Shown one piece after another: positions 7,164 through 12,170 of a DNA stretch of 12,170 nt. Every line of letters begins with the position of its first letter. Positions within the stretch are counted from its first letter, which is position 1. The stretch covers positions 1-12,170 of the forward strand of contig DCXE01000091.1 in assembly GCA_002328295.1 (NCBI GenBank), given 5' to 3'. The position numbers and the translations under genes were made by a program. Under the pieces are notes generated by a model that did not search any database, had not been told where the DNA came from, and saw only the letters and a list, made by a program, of their open reading frames with translations. The DNA is from Candidatus Peribacter sp. UBA2144. GTDB taxonomy: Bacteria > Patescibacteriota > Gracilibacteria > Peribacterales > Peribacteraceae.

Positions 7164-10100
7164 TTATTTTTTTGGAATCAATCCACCCGACATTGCAGGA
7201 GTATTAAAGGAAGGAACTATATCGTTACGGTCTGAACTGTACGGGAACAAGCCCTTTTTGTTATAGCCTGAAGGATTAAGCTTCACTCCAGGTCTTTGCA
7301 GAGTCTCCCTGAACATACAAGTTCTTAGTTGATCAATAAGAGTTCCACCTTCGCTATCTTTGCAAACGGTTTCTTTTATCTTATCCGAAGCGCCTTCCCA
7401 ATTAATCGCCCATCCCTCCTGCGGATAAGTCTTGTTTCTATGCATAAGCTGGCAGGCCCAGTCATCTGCGGGGCATATGACATAGAATGGATCAACAGGT
7501 TTTGGCCTGAACCTTCCAATTGCCAACTTCTCGTCCTTGTCGAATTCTTCCTCCAGCATTATGGCGGGACGTGATCCAAATCGCATCAATCTTTCCAGTA
7601 GATCCCATTCTACATGAACACAAGTTTCCGTACCTCTTCTGTAGCAGTCTTGCTCCTTAAACTTAAGATCATCCTCCGGTGTGTCATAATCAAATTTAGT
7701 TTGGCTCTTCCAGAATTTTTTGTAAATTTCATTCATTTCTTCAAACATTTCCGAAATATATAGCATGTTTCTTTGGATATCGGTTAGTTGTGCAGGGGAA
7801 TACATATCCATAGTAATAGAGGGAGGCCTTTTCCCGATTACCAGATCGGGGATCATTGTACTTTCATCATTTTCATCAACATCCCCATCTCCATCTGTGT
7901 CCATCATTTGATTCATGTATTCCATAATGGATGGTACGGGTGGAAATTCCGGGAGTACGGGAACATTAACATTTTTTGCGCCCGGATCCGGGGCTGCAAG
8001 CTTGGCTATATCTATTCGCACTTGAATAGGTCTTATTATTGGAATTTTAAGATCGGCTGAGGGGTATTTGAGTCCTGTAAAATCAAAAGTTGCATCAGAC
8101 AGTCTTTCAACATCAAATCTCGGAAGTTCGCTGCCGGTTAAATCTGGTCTACCTTTGTACCATTCATCAAGCAGTGAATAAATCGGCACGGTAAAGCGTT
8201 CGTTGTGGCACCAAGGCATGCAGGACTTATTATGGAACTCCCGGTAATCCTTTTGAATCTGCTTCCAATACGTTTGCAGGTTTTGCAGATCCGCGAGCTG
8301 GTTATAATACTCGTCATATCTTCCGGTGATATCGGTAGATAGCCAATCGCCAATGGTAGTTACTATGTTTTTTTGATGTTCTATCAGCTTCTTACTAAAC
8401 CAGACAACATCCGCTCGCAATTTACGAACTTGTTCTATTTGTCTCGCGTAGCTTTCCAACACCAAAACTATATCCTGGTCAGCAACTGCTGTTTTTCCTT
8501 TGAAAGAATAATATTTGGCCCATTTTTCGGCAAGCGCACGGAACTCAAGCGGTGATCCCATTGGAACCAGTACAGGAATATGTTCTTCTTGCATGTTGGG
8601 CAACAAGCTCTTTTGAAGATATGTCTTAATAATATCAATTGTATCTTCACCGGCATGCAGTTGTACTTCCAGCACCTGCATTCGTGGGTCCCTTTCGGCT
8701 TGTTTGGTAGTATCAATTATCCTTGGAGTAAATATCGGATCCAGAGGATCTAGTCCTATAGACCAAGCAGGCGGCAAAAGAAGTCGAATCGCCGGAGGAG
8801 TGAATACCAAGTGTGCTTTTGTTTGCTGTTCTTGCCACCACTCGGTGAAAAATCTGCGGGGACCGGTTTCATTGCTAACAGTATCATCAAATGCACGCAA
8901 AAGTGCACCCGAGGACAATTGAATCATGCGGTCTTCCTTCTTTTTCGCATCCGGCATGTCTTCCTTTGTGTAATAAGCTTGAATGCTGCTTTCCAAATGC
9001 GTTATATCTGTGGGGCTGGACAACAGTAGCGTCAAATCATTTTCATATTTCTTTTTGATAGTACGCTGGTCGGAAAGTGAAAATGCATTCGAAGTACCGG
9101 GATACCAAACATCCTTGTCTTCCTCAAAATCATTTTCACGAACAATCTTATCTATATCGTCCATTGTTAAACTGTAATAGCCCTTACCCTCCTGGGTAGG
9201 AGACCCTTCAACTTCGCTTGTCTCTTTCCCCATTGCCCAGAAATTTCTTTCTTGCTCCCTATAATAAGCCGCAATTACACAGACCTTTCGTTTGTCATCA
9301 GTTACCCGCAACTTTGGATCATACTCTGAGTAAATTCTGTAGCAAGATACAGGAATGTTAGATTTTTTGTTGTCGTCGCGAATCGGATCTTCATAAGTAT
9401 CCTTTTGATTGTTATCGATATATTTAACTTGATCGCGCTCGTAGTTTCCTGTGTAGTGGCGGAAATATGAACGATATCTGGGACCTTGTCTGCGGCGATA
9501 GTAATTTATGAAAGTAATACCCAAGTCCGGATCGGTCACTTCGTACGGTTTGAATTTTTCTACACATGGAAATTTAGGGAAATCAGCATCGTCTGCGTCA
9601 CATGGAACGACCTTTTTTCCTTTGGGGTCATCTATACTCGTGCAATAACTGCATGCATCGCTATAAACCTCTTTTATCCAGGGTGGATAGTATTGCATCC
9701 TTGGACGGTCGGGTTCCGGTTGACACCCCGGGCCCCAATCGTCTGGTATACCGTTTCCATTGGTATCAACACAAGCTAGAATGTATCTGCATTCAGTGTT
9801 CGAGCATGTAATGCAGTTTTTCATGTAATTGGTTATGTCCCCCGTACCGTCTCCGGCGCCGTCGGGCCCGTACACAATTCCGTCAACGCTTTGATATGTA
9901 CAACATAATCTGGGCTCAACAAAATCCAGTTCTTCACCTGGCATTCCGGGATATTTGGGAACTACGTCCTTATCCTTATCCTTTTGCTCAACCTCACCGG
10001 CTTTTTGTACTCTGCAAGATGTTCTTCTTGAATACATTGTAAGTGTGCACCCAGGAAGATGAGGTTGTTTAGAACGATTCGCATCTCTGCACTTATAGTC

Positions 10101-10820
10101 CATAGGTATAACTTTATTGTAATAACCAAAAACCCATCGATCATTCAGCCAGCCACAAAGGCCGCCATCCACGCCTGCTCCAATACTTCCGCACACATTT
10201 CCATCTTCCGGCATTTCGCTCCCCCCACACGAAAACTTAATTGATCCTCTCCCGGGCGGATCTGCGGGGTTTTCTGGGGTAGCATCACCAAGCGGTCGTT
10301 GGCAGGGGAAAGCTTTGTAAAATGGAGGGCGGAAACGCGCAGTTCCTCCTCCTCCATCGATAGGCCTGCACGCTGATCTGTAACCACATGTAGGAACATC
10401 GCTTGGTGTTTTCAAGTAGTCCGACCTAAGAGACATTCCGGATTTCTTATTTCCAAGTGGTCCAGCCTGATCGTGCCCCGGTAAGCCAGTCACAATTGGA
10501 ATCTTCCCAGCTACTTCTTGATCCCAATCCCAGCCTCCGCAAAGAGCTTCGTCCATTTTTGTTCGAAGAGTGGAACTTCCTCCACTTTCTGCTCCCGCAA
10601 GGCCTTGGACTTGCCCCACGCTGCCAGGACGAGCGGGGACAGAATATGCCGCAGTTGAATTCGGAAGAATGCAAATAGCAAGAGAGCAAATTACAAGAAA
10701 ATTCCAAATTCCAAATTCCAAATTCCAATTAGTACTTTTTTTTGGAATTTGTAAAATTGCGATTTTGGAATTTCCGAAGAGGAAGGGCATTAATAACATT
10801 TTACCGCTAACACTTAACAA
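7164..10820 (-). CDS. Large secreted Cys-rich protein with Ca2+-binding loops, 1218 aa
   Basis: First and largest operon gene. The TTG at 10820 has GAGGTG at 10825-10830 with 4-nt spacing; ATGs at 10799 and 10790 are in frame but have no clear ribosome-binding site. The hydrophobic signal core is about 41-52 (FLVICSLAICIL), with cleavage near STAA (58); the leader is long because an A8 run and a 7-bp repeat lie in it. Residues about 60-440 are rich in Cys, Gly, Pro and Asp. D352-TNGNGIPDDW resembles a thrombospondin-type-3 Ca2+ loop, and DGAGDGTGD (320-328) may be another acidic loop. Residues about 780-865 look coiled-coil. D974, D976, D978, G979, D980, V981, D982 and D985 fit an EF-hand/dockerin loop exactly. 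The C terminus again has Cys. No catalytic motif was found. A Ca2+-stabilised surface scaffold or adhesin is my inference, not an assignment. Confidence 0.83.
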   Translation of the reverse strand: MLSVSGKMLLMPFLFGNSKIAILQIPKKSTNWNLEFGIWNFLVICSLAICILPNSTAAYSVPARPGSVGQVQGLAGAESGGSSTLRTKMDEALCGGWDWDQEVAGKIPIVTGLPGHDQAGPLGNKKSGMSLRSDYLKTPSDVPTCGYRSACRPIDGGGGTARFRPPFYKAFPCQRPLGDATPENPADPPGRGSIKFSCGGSEMPEDGNVCGSIGAGVDGGLCGWLNDRWVFGYYNKVIPMDYKCRDANRSKQPHLPGCTLTMYSRRTSCRVQKAGEVEQKDKDKDVVPKYPGMPGEELDFVEPRLCCTYQSVDGIVYGPDGAGDGTGDITNYMKNCITCSNTECRYILACVDTNGNGIPDDWGPGCQPEPDRPRMQYYPPWIKEVYSDACSYCTSIDDPKGKKVVPCDADDADFPKFPCVEKFKPYEVTDPDLGITFINYYRRRQGPRYRSYFRHYTGNYERDQVKYIDNNQKDTYEDPIRDDNKKSNIPVSCYRIYSEYDPKLRVTDDKRKVCVIAAYYREQERNFWAMGKETSEVEGSPTQEGKGYYSLTMDDIDKIVRENDFEEDKDVWYPGTSNAFSLSDQRTIKKKYENDLTLLLSSPTDITHLESSIQAYYTKEDMPDAKKKEDRMIQLSSGALLRAFDDTVSNETGPRRFFTEWWQEQQTKAHLVFTPPAIRLLLPPAWSIGLDPLDPIFTPRIIDTTKQAERDPRMQVLEVQLHAGEDTIDIIKTYLQKSLLPNMQEEHIPVLVPMGSPLEFRALAEKWAKYYSFKGKTAVADQDIVLVLESYARQIEQVRKLRADVVWFSKKLIEHQKNIVTTIGDWLSTDITGRYDEYYNQLADLQNLQTYWKQIQKDYREFHNKSCMPWCHNERFTVPIYSLLDEWYKGRPDLTGSELPRFDVERLSDATFDFTGLKYPSADLKIPIIRPIQVRIDIAKLAAPDPGAKNVNVPVLPEFPPVPSIMEYMNQMMDTDGDGDVDENDESTMIPDLVIGKRPPSITMDMYSPAQLTDIQRNMLYISEMFEEMNEIYKKFWKSQTKFDYDTPEDDLKFKEQDCYRRGTETCVHVEWDLLERLMRFGSRPAIMLEEEFDKDEKLAIGRFRPKPVDPFYVICPADDWACQLMHRNKTYPQEGWAINWEGASDKIKETVCKDSEGGTLIDQLRTCMFRETLQRPGVKLNPSGYNKKGLFPYSSDRNDIVPSFNTPAMSGGLIPKK
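10699..10726 (-). repeat. Heptamer array (AAATTCC)x4 in the leader of the 1218-aa gene
   Basis: Four exact 7-bp units on the plus strand encode residues about 32-40, just before the hydrophobic core. The sequence TTGGAATTTG at 10742-10751 is the exact complement of CAAATTCCAA at 10719-10728, giving a 10-bp hairpin with a 13-nt loop. A T8 run (A8 in the mRNA sense) at 10736-10743 overlaps its loop and arm. Repeat, homopolymer and hairpin together make this a likely slippage-prone site. Confidence 0.87.
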
Positions 10821-10828
10821 TTAACACC
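10808..10828 (-). repeat. Heptamer array (TAACAMY)x3 at the operon start
   Basis: The units TAACACT, TAACAAT, TAACACC lie across the TTG start and the space to the Shine-Dalgarno sequence. In the coding sense they contain TGTTAATTGTTAA (10814-10826), identical to 13 nt at 946-958 on the plus strand. Confidence 0.65.
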
Positions 10829-10830
10829 TC
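10825..10830 (-). promoter_or_regulatory. Shine-Dalgarno sequence of the 1218-aa gene
   Basis: GAGGTG on the minus strand ends four bases before the TTG at 10820. This favours TTG as initiator over the ATG codons at 10799 and 10790, which lack a comparable site. Confidence 0.5.
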
Positions 10831-10850
10831 TATCCTGCACGTGGGTACCA

Positions 10851-10879
10851 CATATAGGTCGGTATTTTTTTTGATGTAA
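10851..10879 (-). promoter_or_regulatory. Candidate promoter of the secreted-protein operon
   Basis: On the minus strand TTACAT (10879-10874) and TATATG (10856-10851) are spaced by 17 nt. The -10 matches the sigma-70 consensus at four of six positions; the -35 is weak. Transcription would start roughly 10 nt before the Shine-Dalgarno sequence. Confidence 0.33.
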
Positions 10880-11037
10880 CTAATAAGAATGAAAGAACAA
10901 AAGGAAGATTAAAAAGAATAAAAATTTTGAAAATAGAAACTTCTATTCTTTCAATCCTTTCCAATATTGTTATTGTGTCGGAACATGAGGAAATTTAAAC
11001 TAGAACACATATTTAATTATTCAGCCACATCATTGAG

Positions 11038-11065
11038 TTGATAAGAGGGAATCAAGGTGTACGAT
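11038..11065 (+). promoter_or_regulatory. Candidate ssb promoter
   Basis: TTGATA (11038-11043; five of six consensus bases) and TACGAT (11060-11065; four of six) are 16 nt apart. The predicted start is near 11072, at the edge of the 11073-11089 dyad, leaving a leader of about 120 nt before ssb. Confidence 0.35.
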
Positions 11066-11072
11066 CTTACAC

Positions 11073-11089
11073 GTCACGTAGAACGTGAC
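11073..11089 (+). promoter_or_regulatory. Perfect dyad GTCACGT-AGA-ACGTGAC (operator candidate)
   Basis: Two 7-bp arms are perfectly complementary around a 3-nt centre. They sit just downstream of the candidate ssb -10, where a repressor dimer would block initiation, or would form a hairpin at the 5' end of the mRNA. The half-site GTCACG occurs again, in direct orientation, close by at about 11112-11119 (AGTCACGA). The regulator is not known. Confidence 0.45.
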
Positions 11090-11148
11090 ATGCTTCGTAG
11101 TCATCACCATCAGTCACGAAAGAAATTATGACCTCCTCGAAGTATTCA

Positions 11149-11174
11149 CAGCAGCGGTGCTGAACACCTCCTTA
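11149..11174 (+). promoter_or_regulatory. ssb leader hairpin followed by an anti-Shine-Dalgarno-like sequence
   Basis: CAGCA-GCGG-TGCTG (11149-11162) forms a 5-bp stem with a tetraloop. CACCTCCTTA (11165-11174) follows, identical to the 3' tail of bacterial 16S rRNA; ACCTCCT also occurs at 11131-11137. The ssb start itself has only an AT-rich upstream stretch and no Shine-Dalgarno sequence. A role in translation control is possible but not shown. Confidence 0.3.
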
Positions 11175-11193
11175 TTTTCTTCCAATATATAAT

Positions 11194-12063
11194 ATGTTCT
11201 CCTACAACCGCGTACACATCATCGGCTATCAAACACAACCTGTTGACGTTCGGCAAACCCCTGGCGGGTCCAGCGTTACAGATTTAAATATAGTTGTGCC
11301 ATACACATACAAAACAGAAGACGGAAAAGAGATGAAAGGAAAGAGTTTCCACCCCGTAACTTTGTGGGGTCCAATGGCAGACATTGCAGGCCAGTATGTT
11401 CGCCCTGGCTCACAGCTTTTTGTATCCGGAAGGCTTCAAACCGACACTTGGGAAGACCAGAAAACCGGAGAGAAGAGAAGCAAGACTCGAATAGTTGCAC
11501 TTGATCTTATAATGCTTGATCCAAAAGACGGGCAAACAAAAGTTTCAGACGGAGCATCTGCCCAACTTACAAATTGCGCAAACCGTGCAGACGTAATCGG
11601 CAATTTGACTCGTGAGCCGGAGCTAAGAACCACTACAAACGGCAATAAAGTTATAACTCTCGGTATTGCCACCAATGAAAGGTGGAAAGACAAGGCTTCC
11701 GGCGAAACCAAAGAGCGTGCGGAGTTCCACAACGTAGTAGTTTGGGGCGACTTGGCAGAGGAAATGAGTAAGACTCTAAAGAAAGGCCAACGCATTTATG
11801 CCTCCGGAAGAATTCAGACCCGTGGATGGGAAACTCCGAGCGGCGCAAAGCGCACAAGTACAGAAATCATTGCAGAAAACGTTTCTATGCTTGGAGTAGA
11901 AAGCTCGGTCGCGCAGGAAACCGTGCAAGCGGAAGCTGCACGCGGACCGCGAACACAATCTTCATCAGAAGAGGCACCACCCGTAGAATCCTCAAGTGAT
12001 ACCGCAAAGGCTCCCGAAGCGCAATATGCATCGGAAGTTAAAGCGGAGGATCTTCCATTTTGA
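11194..12063 (+). CDS. ssb: Single-stranded DNA-binding protein with two OB folds
   Basis: A 289-aa SSB that would coat single-stranded DNA during replication, repair or element transfer. Two OB folds lie in tandem: residues about 1-108 (NRVHIIGY..., HPVTLWGPMADI, GSQLFVSGRLQT) and about 127-233 (RADVIGNLTREPEL, FHNVVVWGDLAE with W184, GQRIYASGRIQT). The second is closer to ordinary bacterial SSB. A disordered Ser/Glu/Ala/Pro tail (235-284) leads to EDLPF (285-289), the conserved acidic tip that recruits replication and repair partners. Most bacterial SSBs have one OB fold and act as tetramers; a two-OB chain, as in Deinococcus/Thermus, would work as a dimer. No Shine-Dalgarno sequence precedes the ATG, but an upstream in-frame TGA at 11161 rules out a long extension. 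The gene looks more GC-rich than the recombinase. It could be the chromosomal SSB or one belonging to an element. Confidence 0.95.
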   Translation: MFSYNRVHIIGYQTQPVDVRQTPGGSSVTDLNIVVPYTYKTEDGKEMKGKSFHPVTLWGPMADIAGQYVRPGSQLFVSGRLQTDTWEDQKTGEKRSKTRIVALDLIMLDPKDGQTKVSDGASAQLTNCANRADVIGNLTREPELRTTTNGNKVITLGIATNERWKDKASGETKERAEFHNVVVWGDLAEEMSKTLKKGQRIYASGRIQTRGWETPSGAKRTSTEIIAENVSMLGVESSVAQETVQAEAARGPRTQSSSEEAPPVESSSDTAKAPEAQYASEVKAEDLPF

Positions 12064-12064
12064 C

Positions 12065-12170
12065 CTCATCCCCCTGACCCCCTTCTCCTGCAAGCAGGAG
12101 AAGGGGGAATAAGGAATATTTCCTTATAAGCCCCCTCGCCTCCGCAGAGGAGAGGGGGTTTGGGGGTGAG
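12065..12170. repeat. REP/BIME- or MITE-like element with two hairpins
   Basis: The element starts one base after the ssb stop. Its left end CTCATCCCCCTGACCCCC and the reverse complement of the right end, CTCACCCCCAAACCCCC, are near-identical, so it has imperfect terminal inverted repeats. Inside are a 14-bp perfect stem (12078-12091 with 12094-12107, AA at the tip) and a second hairpin (12131-12137 with 12152-12158, plus CCTC/GAGG inside and loop CGCA). No protein is encoded. The window ends exactly at the right terminus, so further copies may follow. Confidence 0.7.
12078..12107 (+). terminator. Strong hairpin after ssb, possible transcription end
   Basis: The 14-bp GC-rich perfect stem lies 15 nt after the ssb stop codon. 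It is followed by AATAAGG rather than a U-run, so it is not a classic intrinsic terminator. It may still stabilise the 3' end of the ssb mRNA or block readthrough. It is part of the repeat element at 12065-12170. Confidence 0.35.

Larger units (their letters stand above)
965..10830 (-). other. Five-gene operon of secreted proteins
   Basis: Five genes on the minus strand run 10820 to 965 without usable gaps. The junctions are TAA-T-ATG (1-nt gap, 7163), TAATG (1-nt overlap at 6164), ATGA (5259-5262) and ATGA (2674-2677). Only the first gene has a clear Shine-Dalgarno sequence (GAGGTG); the others have weak or no such sequence, which suggests translational coupling. Every product starts with a signal sequence. 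Co-expression and extracytoplasmic export of all five are well supported; the shared function is unknown. Confidence 0.85.
10831..11193. other. Divergent intergenic regulatory region
   Basis: A gap of 363 bp between the operon start and ssb with no credible gene. It is AT-rich on the operon side, and it holds candidate promoters for both directions, a perfect 7-bp dyad (11073-11089) and a small leader hairpin followed by an anti-Shine-Dalgarno-like sequence (11149-11174). The only ATG-initiated frame just upstream of ssb is 11 codons long (11128-11163). Confidence 0.6.

Noticed and set aside
10841..10851. Small palindrome GTGG-GTA-CCAC near the operon promoter
   Set aside because: A 4-bp stem with a 3-nt centre is too short to call an operator without comparative data.
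11128..11163. Eleven-codon upstream ORF before ssb (ATG to TGA), possible leader peptide
   Set aside because: No convincing ribosome-binding site and no regulatory codon run; short frames of this size are expected by chance.
11149..11175. Possible 3' end of a 16S rRNA gene (GCGG...CACCTCCTTA)
   Set aside because: Only about 20 nt resemble the rRNA tail. The conserved preceding sequence (GTAACAAGGTA region) and the rest of the gene are absent.
11276..11958. Overlapping minus-strand ORFs within ssb
   Set aside because: They lie opposite a fully recognisable two-OB SSB and show no motif or start signal of their own.

Overview
The window looks like accessory DNA from an uncultivated bacterium, most likely a Patescibacteria/CPR lineage (a Peregrinibacteria-like group would fit). 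This rests on the overall style: a short XerC/D-like recombinase, a bacterial SSB ending in EDLPF, and large cysteine-rich secreted proteins with no recognisable family. No rRNA or ribosomal protein is present to prove it. TGA is a genuine stop here (several stop/start overlaps are ATGA), which argues against the Gracilibacteria/Absconditabacteria code in which TGA means glycine.

Layout: (1) 1-126 is a non-coding leader with a strong 13-bp dyad. (2) 127-951 (+) is a complete tyrosine recombinase. (3) 965-10820 (-) is one tightly packed operon of five genes, transcribed 1218 aa -> 332 aa -> 301 aa -> 862 aa -> 570 aa, with junctions that overlap by 1-4 nt or are separated by 1 nt. It runs convergently towards the recombinase. 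(4) 10831-11193 is a divergent regulatory region. (5) 11194-12063 (+) is an SSB with two OB folds in one chain. (6) 12065-12170 is a REP/BIME-like pair of hairpins with imperfect terminal inverted repeats.

All five operon products begin with a Sec-type signal sequence, so the operon probably builds or equips something outside the membrane. The 862-aa protein carries an HExxH zinc-peptidase signature plus a plausible downstream Glu ligand. The 1218-aa protein carries an EF-hand/dockerin-type Ca2+ loop and a thrombospondin-type-3-like loop. The 301-, 332- and possibly 570-aa proteins seem to share a helical, Cys-containing module. I recognise none of the five as a named family, and together they are the best candidate for an undescribed system.

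The most striking DNA-level feature is that four of the five signal-peptide regions are written in short tandem repeats. Three use 7-bp units and one uses a 6-bp G-rich unit. A related 7-bp repeat (TGTTAAY) sits at both ends of the operon in inverted orientation. Seven-base repeats inside coding sequence are potential frameshift (on/off) switches, and the 6-bp repeat could tune the length of a signal-peptide core. These are inferences; the repeats themselves are directly visible.
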